A DNA stretch of 18,615 nucleotides from Clostridiales bacterium. Its GTDB lineage: Bacteria; Bacillota; Clostridia; Oscillospirales; Oscillospiraceae. Position numbers and translations under genes: made by a program. Numbering within the stretch: position 1 is the first letter of the stretch; each line of letters starts with the position of its first letter. The stretch lies in contig VSNB01000030.1 in assembly GCA_009774055.1 (NCBI GenBank), forward strand, positions 1 to 18,615, written 5' to 3'. The notes below the pieces were generated by a model that saw only the letters and a program-made list of their open reading frames with translations, was not told where the DNA came from and made no database searches. Below are positions 6,980-13,976 of the stretch, piece after piece.

Positions 6980-7906
6980 TTACTGTCCGATGCGGCAGGT
7001 GACAATCAGCCCGTCCACGTTGTTGCCGGACACAGTATATTCCCCGTCCTCCGGCAGGTACGCCGCCGTTCCGGCGCAGTACCAGATTTCATACTTCTCC
7101 CCGCCGCAGTCCACCGTCAGGCGCCGCCCGTCGCAGGAAAACTCCCGCAGATAGTCGATGTATTCCTCCAGGCACAGCCCCGTCTCCGTCATGGCGACGG
7201 CGTGGGGGACTCCCACGTAGCGGAAGTGCCAGGGCTCGTCTCCGATGCCGGTGAGCGGCTCCTTGGCGCTGTCATAGCGGACCACCCAGCCGTAGTACTG
7301 GCAGTTTCCGTTGATCCAGGCGTATTCCCCCGTCCCCTGGTACTCCCCGCTGGTCCCGTCTTCAAACAGCAGGGACAGGTCTACCGCCAGCGCCGTATGA
7401 TGCTCGCTGCCGCCGGGCTGGGCCACGAATTTTTCCGCATGCTCCCGACCGTTGCGCTCCGCGCTCTGATCGAAAAGATGCTGCTGAAACTCCGCCGTGC
7501 GGTGGCCCGCCACCACGTTGACGGTCCTGCTGCCCCCCTGGGCCCGGAAATCGTCCATCATGGCGTTGAGGGCCGTCAGGGCGCGGGGAGCCAGGTAGAC
7601 CTCTCTGTCCCGGACATAGTAGCTGGAGGTCTTGTTGTCAAAAATGCAGGCCAGCTCCTGCTCCTCCGGGAAGCGGTAAGGCGTCCAGTTGTTCACCAGG
7701 ATCAGGTCCCCGGTGTGCACCGCCTCCTCCCCCAGCTCCGTCAGAACACATGCCGCGCCGGAGGACGTCCCCGTCCCCACGGTGCCGCCGCTTCCGCCGC
7801 CGGAACGGCGCGGCGCGGCCAGCGCCAGCGCGGCAGCCAGGAGGAGCAGCGGCAGTAGCGCCATGGAAAAAAACGCGCCGCGCCTGCGGCCCTTAGCTCT
7901 CCTCAT
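6980..7906 (-). CDS. VanY-like D-alanyl-D-alanine carboxypeptidase (M15B)
   Basis: A 308-residue extracytoplasmic zinc peptidase that trims the terminal D-Ala of peptidoglycan stem peptides. Residues 1-30 form a signal anchor (basic RRAKGRRR then MALLPLLLLAAALALA). A Gly/Ser/Thr linker follows, then the M15B catalytic domain: SEHHTALAVD at 167-176 (zinc ligands His169 and Asp176) and EPWHFRYVG at 224-232 (catalytic Glu224, ligand His227). Alanine replaces the usual glycine in S-x-H-x-x-G. Residues 240-308 are a beta-rich tail beyond the core. I chose the ATG at 7906: AAGGAGAGG lies just upstream, and the longer TTG-initiated frame adds only ten unlikely residues. It is the last gene of the two-component operon, 76 bases after the unknown protein. 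No vanHAX genes are nearby, so a wall-remodelling role is likelier than glycopeptide resistance. Confidence 0.88.
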   Translation of the reverse strand: MRRAKGRRRGAFFSMALLPLLLLAAALALAAPRRSGGGSGGTVGTGTSSGAACVLTELGEEAVHTGDLILVNNWTPYRFPEEQELACIFDNKTSSYYVRDREVYLAPRALTALNAMMDDFRAQGGSRTVNVVAGHRTAEFQQHLFDQSAERNGREHAEKFVAQPGGSEHHTALAVDLSLLFEDGTSGEYQGTGEYAWINGNCQYYGWVVRYDSAKEPLTGIGDEPWHFRYVGVPHAVAMTETGLCLEEYIDYLREFSCDGRRLTVDCGGEKYEIWYCAGTAAYLPEDGEYTVSGNNVDGLIVTCRIGQ

Positions 7907-7982
7907 TCCACACCTCTCCTTTGCCGGATGGGTCAATCCTGCCCGCCTTTGGCCTGCATAATACCTGCCGGACCAAATTTTT

Positions 7983-8876
7983 TCAGAAATTCCAGGACAG
8001 GGCGCAGGTGCGGTCGCTGTAGGCCCAGCCGTCCAGGGGAATCAGGATGGTCTGACCGTCGTAGGTAAAGGAAACCTGACCGTGGACGTCGTAATCTCCG
8101 CTGCCCAGCCGCTCCAGGATGCTCCGGTTATGGTCGCTGTACCATCCGCCGCCCACCGAGTCCATTCCCCAGTAGTTCCGCCAGGCCGCGCCGAAGTTGG
8201 CCGCGCCCTGGAGTCCCCAGGCGGGCTGCCTGCCCATCCAGCCCCACCGGAGGTGGAAGGACAGGATGCGCCCCGACTGGGCGTCCACGGACACCGCCAT
8301 CTGGTAATGCCCGCACAGCAGGGTCATGCGGTACACCTGGAAATTCATCTGGGTGACCGGGTCCATATACAGCACTTCGCTCATATTGCCGCAGGCAACC
8401 TCGTCGTTCTCGCTCCACAGGGCGGGCAGGCCGCCCATGGCCTGGAGGTTTCGGATTTCCTGCTGCACCGCCGCCAGGCGGGTCTCCCACACCTGGGAGA
8501 GCTCCTCGCTGTACCCCTGGAGCTCCGCCTCGCCGGAGTCCTCCCCGTTTTTCCACAAGACGACCAGTTCGCTCTCGGCATTGCGGAAGCTGCTGATCTG
8601 CGCCTCCATCTCCCGGCCCAGGTCCATGACGGTCAGCGTGCCGCTGCGCATCAGCAGAAGCTTCTCCGCCACCGTCAGCCCGATGGCCTCGGCAAAGCCC
8701 TCGTGGTCCTCCTCGCTAGTTTCAACGGCGGGGTTGTCCAGCAGCTGCCGGTCATGGAGGGCGGTGAGCCACTCCGGCAGGAAGAAGGCCGCCGCCAGCA
8801 GCGCCGCCACCATCAGGGCCGCCGCGTATTTGGGAACCGCGCGCATCACCGCGGAAACCGGGCCCTTACTGTCCAT
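7983..8876 (-). CDS. Membrane-anchored protein of unknown function, two-component-linked
   Basis: A 297-residue protein that I do not recognise. Residues 14-35 form one membrane helix or uncleaved signal (YAAALMVAALLAAAFFLPEW); the rest should be outside the cell. A helical, acidic middle part (about 55-150, with possible coiled coil around 125-145) leads to a mixed beta region that is rich in aromatic residues (LRWGWMGRQPAWGL, NYWGMDSVGGGWY). The segment MAVSVDAQSGRILSFHLRW resembles a PepSY/YkyA-like beta hairpin, but that is a weak impression. The ATG at 8876 overlaps the histidine kinase stop by 11 bases, so translation is probably coupled. The context suggests it assists or modulates signal sensing, or is an output with VanY. 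Confidence 0.75.
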   Translation of the reverse strand: MDSKGPVSAVMRAVPKYAAALMVAALLAAAFFLPEWLTALHDRQLLDNPAVETSEEDHEGFAEAIGLTVAEKLLLMRSGTLTVMDLGREMEAQISSFRNAESELVVLWKNGEDSGEAELQGYSEELSQVWETRLAAVQQEIRNLQAMGGLPALWSENDEVACGNMSEVLYMDPVTQMNFQVYRMTLLCGHYQMAVSVDAQSGRILSFHLRWGWMGRQPAWGLQGAANFGAAWRNYWGMDSVGGGWYSDHNRSILERLGSGDYDVHGQVSFTYDGQTILIPLDGWAYSDRTCALSWNF

Positions 8877-10287
8877 CCGCCGTACCTCCCAATGTTACCG
8901 TTACCATCGTTCCCTGTCCCTCCTTGCTTTCAAACCGCAGCCGGCCCCGGTGGAGCTCCGCGATCCGCTTGCACAGGGCCAGGCCCAGCCCCGCGCCGCC
9001 CTCGGCCCGGGACCGGGATTTATCCACCATGTAGAAGGGCTCGGTGATCTTGTCCAGCTCCCCGGCGGGGATGCCCCGCCCCTGGTCCGCCACCGTCACC
9101 TGGTAGCCCTCCTCCGTCTTCCGCCCCGTCAGCGCCACCTGTCCGCCGGCGGCGGTGGCTTTCCGGGCGTTGTCCAGCAGGTTCTGCAGCAGGGTCTGTA
9201 GCAGCGCGCCGTCCCCCTGCAGGGTTCCCTCCTCCGCCTGGACGGAGAGGCGGAGCCCCTTGGCCTTCATGGCGGGATGGCTGATGCGGGCGGCCTCGGC
9301 GCAGAGCTTGCGCATGTTCACCGGCCTGGCCTCCGTCTCGCTGCGGCCTACCACCTGGAGGCTCATAAGGGACAGCGACAGGTTTTCCAGCCGCTTGCCC
9401 TCGGAGAAAATATAGCTGGCGGCCTTGAAGCGCATGTCCTCCCCCAGGTCCCGGGAGCGGAGCATGTCGGCGTAGCCGATGATAGAGGTCAGCGGCGTTT
9501 TCAGCTCGTGGACGAAGCTGGCGGTAAAATCCTCCTGCCGCCGGGCGGCGTCCTCCAGCTCCTGGACGTTTTTCTCAATGGCGTCGGCCATGTGGTTGAA
9601 GTTGCCCGCCAGTTCTCCGATCTCGTCCCCGCCCATGACCTGGGCCCTGGTGGAGTAATCGCCCTGGGCCAGCTGGTTGGCGGCCCGCCGCAGACTGCGG
9701 ATGGGGGCGGTGAGCCAGTAGGAGAGGACGAACATCACCGCGCTGCTGACCCCTACCACCAGCAGCACGATCCAGCGGTAGACCTGATAGTGGGTTTCCC
9801 GGTCGTGAAACAGGCGGCTGACGTCCCGGACCGTCTCCATATACAGCACCCCGTCGGGCAGGACCACGGGCCCCGCGCAGTGGAGCAGGTATCGCCCTGC
9901 GGGCTCGTTCCGGCGCAGGACGTAGCCGGAGGAGCGGGGGCCGATTTTACTCAGCAGCTCCCGGTCGCTGGAGGAGGACAGGGTGGAGTAGATCCGCTCC
10001 CCGTCGGCAGTGGTCACCCGGAACTGGTGGTCGGAGAAATAGGCGGCCTCCTCCAGGGTGCGGGTAAGGCTGCGGCTGCGCTCCTTCATATTTTCCAGGG
10101 TCACGCCTCTCGCGCTGCACACCGCCTCGTAGGAGACGCGCAGCAGCTGCATTTCCTCCTGGGCCATGGCGATTTCCCTCTCCAGGGCGGACTGGAAGGA
10201 GAGGGAAATGAGCAGATAGCTGCCCAGCCCCGTGGACAGCAGCAGGATGCACAGGGTGGAGATGGTCACCTTCCAGGAGAACCTCAT
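8866..10287 (-). CDS. Sensor histidine kinase (HAMP, HisKA, HATPase_c)
   Basis: A 473-residue membrane kinase that should phosphorylate the adjacent response regulator. TM1 is at about 6-29 and TM2 at about 171-193, enclosing an extracytoplasmic sensor of about 140 residues with no recognised ligand motif. A HAMP linker follows (194-246). The H-box is FVHELKTPLTSIIGYADML with phospho-acceptor His260; the N-box is LLQNLLDNARKAT (Asn373), G1 DQGRGIP (401-407), the F-box EPFYMVDKSRSR and G2 GAGLGLALCK (431-440). All catalytic motifs are intact. Its ATGA overlaps the response regulator stop by four bases, and its 3' end overlaps the next gene. Together with a VanY enzyme this suggests cell-envelope stress or peptidoglycan sensing. 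Confidence 0.95.
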   Translation of the reverse strand: MRFSWKVTISTLCILLLSTGLGSYLLISLSFQSALEREIAMAQEEMQLLRVSYEAVCSARGVTLENMKERSRSLTRTLEEAAYFSDHQFRVTTADGERIYSTLSSSSDRELLSKIGPRSSGYVLRRNEPAGRYLLHCAGPVVLPDGVLYMETVRDVSRLFHDRETHYQVYRWIVLLVVGVSSAVMFVLSYWLTAPIRSLRRAANQLAQGDYSTRAQVMGGDEIGELAGNFNHMADAIEKNVQELEDAARRQEDFTASFVHELKTPLTSIIGYADMLRSRDLGEDMRFKAASYIFSEGKRLENLSLSLMSLQVVGRSETEARPVNMRKLCAEAARISHPAMKAKGLRLSVQAEEGTLQGDGALLQTLLQNLLDNARKATAAGGQVALTGRKTEEGYQVTVADQGRGIPAGELDKITEPFYMVDKSRSRAEGGAGLGLALCKRIAELHRGRLRFESKEGQGTMVTVTLGGTADGQ

Positions 10288-10943
10288 TCCTCGACCTCCA
10301 GCCGGTAGCCCACCTTATAGACGGCGGCAATCCGCTCCTGCCAGCCCAGCTTTTTCCGCAGGCGCTGGACGTGGAGATCCACGGTGCGGCTGTCGCCCAT
10401 GTACTCGTTTTCCCACACCCGCTCGTAGATCGTCTCGCGGAAGAGGGCGATATTCTTGTTTTGCAGGAACAGCACCAGGAGGTTGTACTCCTTGGCGGTG
10501 AGCTGGACGATCTTTCCCGACCGGGTGACCACCCGGGACTGGGTGTCCACTACCACGTCGTCCACCACGATGCGGCTCTCGGTCTTGTGGTAGCGGCGCA
10601 GGACGGTTTCCACCCGGGCCAGCAGCTCGGCGATCTCGAAGGGCTTGACGATATAGTCGTCGGCGCCCAGCCGGAGGCCCTTGATCTTGTCCTTGACGGC
10701 GCTGCGGGCGGTGATGAAGATCACCGGGATGCCCAGAGGGGCCAGGTACTCCATCAGCTCGAAGCCGTCGATGCCGGGAAGCATCACGTCCAGAAGGATG
10801 AGGTCATAGCGTTTGGCCTCCACGGCGTCGGCCGCCGCCGCGCCGTTGTCCAGACAGTCGCAGGAGTAGCCTGCGGCGGTAAGGCTCATATCCAAGAGGT
10901 CGGCTATGGGCCTTTCATCCTCTACAATCAAAATCTTTACCAT
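10284..10943 (-). CDS. OmpR/PhoB-family response regulator
   Basis: A 219-residue DNA-binding regulator. The receiver domain (about 1-115) has the acidic pocket VEDE (8-10), phospho-acceptor Asp52 in LLDVMLPG, the switch Thr in FITARS and Lys in YIVKPFE. The C-terminal winged helix (about 130-217) has LTAKEYNLLVLFLQNKN and SRTVDLHVQRLRKKLG, as in PhoB/OmpR. The start is the ATG at 10943, where the receiver begins; a longer upstream frame runs through the hairpin repeat and is Arg/Gly-rich. The Shine-Dalgarno is weak (AAAGAGAG, 10951-10958) and abuts the first hairpin of the repeat. It is the first gene of the operon and overlaps the kinase by ATGA. The likely targets include its own operon. 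Confidence 0.95.
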   Translation of the reverse strand: MVKILIVEDERPIADLLDMSLTAAGYSCDCLDNGAAAADAVEAKRYDLILLDVMLPGIDGFELMEYLAPLGIPVIFITARSAVKDKIKGLRLGADDYIVKPFEIAELLARVETVLRRYHKTESRIVVDDVVVDTQSRVVTRSGKIVQLTAKEYNLLVLFLQNKNIALFRETIYERVWENEYMGDSRTVDLHVQRLRKKLGWQERIAAVYKVGYRLEVEE

Positions 10944-11101
10944 GTTAGAGCTCTCTTTCTTTCGCGCCCTGCGGGCGCGAGGGGGAATTCCTTCTTGAAT
11001 CGGCCCGGGGGCTTCTCGCCCCCGGACTCCTCGGGTTCTTTTGCCCCGCGGCAAAAGTACCCAAAAACGCGCTTAAACCTGCGGTTTAAGAATCCCTTAT
11101 G

Positions 11102-11381
11102 ATTACGGGGGTATTTTGTTTTTGCGCTTCCACTGCAGTCTGTCCGCTCTGAACCGGGCCGGCTCCCATGGATCGGGCGAAGCGTCTATTTGAGGATGTA
11201 AACGGCAGACCCTACCGTTTCACACAGGCAAGCTCCCGAAAAGAACCCCGGGAGATTCAGCGTGTATAACGGTAGGCACCGCGATATGCTCGTGGGTAGA
11301 CGCAGAAGTCCGGCGCACCAACGAAGGCATCAAAACAGAACAAGCAGGGTACGTCGGAGCACAAATAATAACCCCCGTAAT
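11102..11381. repeat. 280-bp rod-like element with inverted ends (ncRNA or MITE-like)
   Basis: The ends ATTACGGGGGT (11102-11112) and ACCCCCGTAAT (11371-11381) are perfect complements, and weaker complementarity continues inward for about 20 more bases. Nested pairs follow: GCGTCTA/TAGACGC (11182-11188, 11297-11303), CCTACCGTT/AACGGTAGG (11211-11219, 11268-11276), CACAC/GTGT, and CTCCCG/CGGGAG (11233-11238, 11249-11254). The whole could fold as one long rod. It lacks the hallmark motifs I know for RNase P, tmRNA, SRP RNA, 6S RNA or common riboswitches. It may be a structured RNA or a non-autonomous transposable element; no target duplication is evident. Confidence 0.6.
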
Positions 11382-11480
11382 TCAGGAAGGTTCATAGGAA
11401 ACGTAGTTTCCTATGCGACCTTTTGCTTCTTTTCGCTCGCGCGAAAAGAAGGCCCCGCCCGGCAGGGCGAATCTGAAGGA

Positions 11481-11512
11481 TAGAAAAAAGCGGCCGCGGC
11501 CCGCAGGGCCGC
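11481..11512 (-). terminator. Module F terminator (minus strand)
   Basis: GCGGCCC-TGC-GGGCCGC, then GGCCGC and six T on the minus strand. It would stop transcripts arriving from the ABC remnant or from the candidate promoter at 11533-11561 before they reach the response regulator operon. Confidence 0.75.
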
Positions 11513-11532
11513 AAATGATGCAATCTTTTTTT

Positions 11533-11561
11533 AGAATAACAAATTCCTGCGGAAAATACAA
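11533..11561 (-). promoter_or_regulatory. Candidate promoter directly upstream of a terminator
   Basis: On the minus strand TTGTAT (11556-11561), 17 bases, then TATTCT (11533-11538). Transcription would start near 11526 and meet the module F terminator about 15 bases later. If real, it makes a very short RNA or an attenuated leader for the operon beyond. Confidence 0.35.
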
Positions 11562-11662
11562 CTCTCAAAATCTCCAAAATTCCAGATTGCAAGTTGTAAT
11601 ATTAAATACGAAAGAACTTGAGCCTATCCGGCAGGGTTCCTGTTTTCGATTCTGCATAATGA

Positions 11663-11714
11663 GCCCCCCTATGCAGCCTTATTTTCCTGCACAGGGGGGC
11701 GATTGTCTTTTTTT
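11663..11714 (+). terminator. GC-rich hairpin with downstream T-run (plus strand)
   Basis: GCCCCCCTATGCAG (11663-11676) pairs with CTGCACAGGGGGGC (11687-11700) with one mismatch. A run of seven T begins eight bases later on the plus strand. It lies 19 bases beyond the end of the ABC remnant on the opposite strand, and may have ended that gene's transcripts too, although no T-run is present in that direction. Confidence 0.5.
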
Positions 11715-11732
11715 CTGGGGAGCGGTACACGT

Positions 11733-12515
11733 TTAGCCGTTTGCCACCGTATACAGCGAGTAGAAATACGCCTTCCGCTCCATCAGCTCCCCAAACCGGC
11801 CCGCCTCGCAGACCGTTCCGTTCCGGAGAACGAATATCTCGTCGTACTGCTCCAGTAAGGCCTCCTCCAGGCGGTGGGTCACCACCACCCGGGTCAAGCC
11901 ATCCAGGCGCAGAATAGCGTCCGTTACTGCAAACGCTGTTTGATTATCCAGCGCCGCTGTAGCTTCGTCCAGCAATAAAACAGGCGTCTCCCGCATGAGG
12001 CACCGGGCAATGGACACCCGCTGCCGCTCCCCGCCGGACAGGCCGCTGCCGTTCTCGCCGCAGCGGTAGCCCTCGCCCTTCTCCGCGATCAGACTGTCCA
12101 GACCCGAGCGGTGGACCGCCAGCTCCAGCTTATCCTCCGGGAAGTCCCGGAACATGGTGATATTCTGGTACAGCGTGTCGTCGAAGAGAAATACATTCTG
12201 GCTGATGAGGCTCATGACGTCGTAGAGGCTGTCGGCGGCGATCTCCCGGAGCTCCCTGCCGTCGATGGCGATGGAGCCGGCGTAGCCGTCATAGGCCCCC
12301 ATGAGGAGGTTCAGCAAGGTGCTCTTTCCGGAGCCGGACGCGCCCACCAGGGCGTACTTCTTCCCGGCCTCCGGAGTCATGGACAGGTCCTGCAGCACCG
12401 GCTTTTCCGGCTCGTAACTGAAGGTGACGTTCTCCAGGGTACACTTGAATACAAGGCAGTTGATTTTGATAAAAATCAACTGCTGTTTGATCTTCTTCAC
12501 AGCAGCCAAAAGGGG
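11733..12515 (-). pseudogene. ABC exporter ATPase domain, 5'-truncated remnant
   Basis: The frame encodes a complete nucleotide-binding domain of an ABC exporter: Walker A VGASGSGKST, Q-loop SLISQN, signature LSGGERQR, Walker B VLLLDEATAALD and H-loop VVTHR. Exporters of this type carry a six-helix membrane domain before it, which is missing: the frame instead runs back into the terminator of upp. No ATG with a ribosome-binding site precedes the domain; the first possible start (GTG at 12530) lies inside the terminator hairpin. The short stretch KKIKQQLIFIKIN before the domain resembles the usual linker after the last membrane helix, so a deletion probably removed the membrane half. A 12-bp inverted repeat sits at this junction (12456-12483). 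The membrane half could lie elsewhere, but loss of function is likely. Confidence 0.7.
12456..12483. repeat. 12-bp perfect inverted repeat at the ABC truncation junction
   Basis: GCAGTTGATTTT (12456-12467) and AAAATCAACTGC (12472-12483) are separated by four bases. The repeat lies where the ABC reading frame loses family resemblance. Confidence 0.75.
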
Positions 12516-12546
12516 CCGGATTCTCCTCACGAGAATCCGGCCCCTT
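12507..12546 (-). terminator. Terminator of the tsaE-tsaB-upp operon
   Basis: A 16-bp perfect stem (12510-12525 with 12531-12546) with a CTCAC loop, running into TTTT on the minus strand. It begins 40 bases after the upp stop codon and separates upp from the ABC remnant. Confidence 0.85.
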
Positions 12547-12586
12547 CCAATTCTTCAAAAAACTGTACTGTACCTCGGAAAACGCG

Positions 12587-13222
12587 CTACTTTGTCCCGA
12601 AAATCCGGTCCCCCGCGTCGCCCAGGCCCGGCACAATGTAGCCGCGCTCGTTGAGCTTTTCATCCACCGCACCGCAGTAGATGTCCACGTCCGGGTGCTC
12701 CTTCTGGATGCGCTCGATGCCCTCGGGAGCGGCCAGGAGTACCATCAGCTTGATATTGGTGCAGCCGTACTCCTTCATGAAGCCGATGGCGGCGATGGCG
12801 GAACCGCCGGTAGCCAGCATGGGGTCCACGATCAGCACGTCCCGTTCGGCAATGTCCTTGGGCATCTTGCAGAAGTACTTGACGGGCTCCAGCGTCTCCT
12901 CGTTGCGGTACAGCCCGATATGGCCCACCCGGGCGGAGGGGACCATCCGCAGCACGCCCTCCACCAGGCCCAGTCCGGCCCGGAGAATGGGCACCACGGC
13001 GAATTTCTTCCCCTTGAGGGTGGGGGCCATGGTCTTGCAGATCGGCGTCTCCACTTCCTTCTGGGCCAGGGGGAGGTCCCGGGTGGCCTCATAGGTCAGC
13101 AGCATGCCGATCTCGCTGACCAGCTCCCGGAAGTCCTTGGTGGGGGTGTCCTTGTCCCGCAGGATGGTCAGCTTGTGGGACAGCAGGGGATGGTTGACAA
13201 CGTGGACTTTTTCACTGTACAT
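12587..13222 (-). CDS. upp: Uracil phosphoribosyltransferase
   Basis: Converts uracil and PRPP to UMP in pyrimidine salvage, in the cytosol. At 211 residues it has the usual length. It contains the conserved VVPILRAGLGLVEG (77-90), the PRPP-binding loop LIVDPMLATGGSA (130-142) and the uracil-binding GYIVPGLGDAGDR (194-206). The start is the ATG at 13222, giving the typical N-terminus MYSEKVHVVNHPLL and preceded by AAAGGAGA; a longer frame to 13255 adds eleven residues without support. It lies 58 bases after tsaB with no terminator or good promoter between, so it is probably the last gene of a tsaE-tsaB-upp operon. Confidence 0.97.
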   Translation of the reverse strand: MYSEKVHVVNHPLLSHKLTILRDKDTPTKDFRELVSEIGMLLTYEATRDLPLAQKEVETPICKTMAPTLKGKKFAVVPILRAGLGLVEGVLRMVPSARVGHIGLYRNEETLEPVKYFCKMPKDIAERDVLIVDPMLATGGSAIAAIGFMKEYGCTNIKLMVLLAAPEGIERIQKEHPDVDIYCGAVDEKLNERGYIVPGLGDAGDRIFGTK

Positions 13223-13280
13223 GGCGATTCTCCTTTGTATATTTTCGGATTTCATGTCTCAAACAGGGCGAAAGAGAGGC

Positions 13281-13976
13281 CTATCCGTTTCGCTCCAGCC
13301 GTTCCCGCTCCGCCTGGCTGAGGCGGAGGTACGCCGGCGTCAGCTCCTGGGCGGATACCGCGTTCCGGGGCCACAGCCGCTGCGCGGCCAGGCCCACCCC
13401 CACGGCGCTCTGCAGCCGCAGATGTCCCGGGGCCGGCCGGCAGGGGATGCCCCGTCCGGGAAAGAAGTCCAGGCACAGCCTCGCGCCGTCCCCCACAAGA
13501 CAGGTGGGGCCGTCCAGCTCCGCCAGGTCGGCGGCGGCCTCCTCCAAGGAAATGGCCCGGTCCTCCCGCAGACGCTTCAGCTCCCCGCCCTCCGCCAGGA
13601 ATACGGCGTTGTAGATCTGCTGCCGCCGGGCGTCCATGGCGCAGACGATATTGCCCTCCAAGTGGGCCAGGGGCCAGGCCATGGCCTCCAGGGTGGACAC
13701 GGGGATACAGGGCTTTTCCAGTCCCCAGGCCAGCCCCTTCACCGCCGACACGCCGATCCGCAGTCCGGTGAAGGACCCCGGCCCCGCCGCCACAGCGAAG
13801 GCGTCCATATCCGCCGCCGCCAGGCCGCAGTTTCGCAGCATGTCCTCCACCATGGGCAGCAGGGTCCGGCTGTGGGTCAGCCCCGCGGCCTGCCAGGCGG
13901 AGGCCAGGAGCTCTCCATCGGCGAAAACCGCGCAGGAGGCGGCCTTCGCCGAGCTCTCCAGTGCCAGAAGCTTCAT
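13281..13976 (-). CDS. tsaB: tRNA threonylcarbamoyladenosine biosynthesis protein TsaB
   Basis: The scaffold partner of TsaD and TsaE in making t6A at position 37 of ANN-decoding tRNAs. The 231-residue protein shows the ASKHA-fold signatures of TsaB: the N-terminal LLALESSAKAASCAV (3-17), HSRTLLPMVEDML (35-47) and the hallmark AAGPGSFTGLRIGVSAVKGLA (63-83). The C-terminal ending SAQELTPAYLRLSQAERE is also typical. The start is the ATG at 13976, which overlaps the tsaE stop as ATGA, so the two are translationally coupled. In many Firmicutes rimI and tsaD follow; here upp does, so those partners must lie elsewhere. Confidence 0.95.
   Translation of the reverse strand: MKLLALESSAKAASCAVFADGELLASAWQAAGLTHSRTLLPMVEDMLRNCGLAAADMDAFAVAAGPGSFTGLRIGVSAVKGLAWGLEKPCIPVSTLEAMAWPLAHLEGNIVCAMDARRQQIYNAVFLAEGGELKRLREDRAISLEEAAADLAELDGPTCLVGDGARLCLDFFPGRGIPCRPAPGHLRLQSAVGVGLAAQRLWPRNAVSAQELTPAYLRLSQAERERLERNG

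Larger units (their letters stand above)
10962..11512 (-). repeat. Modular hairpin repeat family 1, copy 1 (long core)
   Basis: Modules in plus-strand order: A 10962-10980 (TCGCGCCC/GGGCGCGA), B 11005-11025 (CCGGGGGC/GCCCCCGG), C 11038-11057 (CTTTTGCC/GGCAAAAG), an extra hairpin 11072-11090 (CTTAAACC/GGTTTAAG), a 280-bp core, a hairpin 11393-11415, D 11426-11451 (CTTCTTTTCGC/GCGAAAAGAAG), E about 11457-11468 and F 11496-11512 (GCGGCCC/GGGCCGC). Modules A-F recur in the same order and orientation at 14423-14690. Confidence 0.85.
10944..11732. other. 789-bp non-coding region of stacked hairpins
   Basis: There is no credible gene. From the response regulator outward it contains modules A-C of the modular repeat, an extra TTTAAG-type hairpin, a 280-bp element with terminal inverted repeats, a perfect 10-bp hairpin (11393-11415), modules D-F, a candidate minus-strand promoter (11533-11561), about 100 bases of AT-richer sequence with nothing evident, and a strong GC-rich hairpin (11663-11700). 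The short open frames on both strands read through hairpins and are not supported. Confidence 0.7.

Noticed and set aside
7907..7936. TTG start extending the VanY-like protein by ten residues
   Set aside because: The AAGGAGAGG site fits the ATG at 7906, and the added residues precede a normal signal anchor.
6980..10943. A vancomycin-resistance cluster
   Set aside because: A VanY-like peptidase and a two-component system are present, but there are no vanH, vanA-type ligase, or vanX genes, and VanY-like enzymes are common in wall maintenance.
11268..11290. T-box-like string GGTAGGCACCGCG
   Set aside because: The T-box needs UGGN before ACCGCG to pair with the tRNA end; here it is AGGC, it pairs within the rod, and no synthetase or amino-acid gene follows.
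11102..11381. RNase P RNA, tmRNA, SRP RNA or 6S RNA
   Set aside because: The hallmark motifs of the first three are absent on both strands, and the length is too great for a typical 6S RNA.
10962..11512. CRISPR array
   Set aside because: The hairpins are of different sequence and size; there are no regularly spaced direct repeats and no cas genes.
13223..13270. Possible promoter for upp (TTGAGA with TATACA)
   Set aside because: The spacer is only 15 bases and the start of transcription would fall within the ribosome-binding site.
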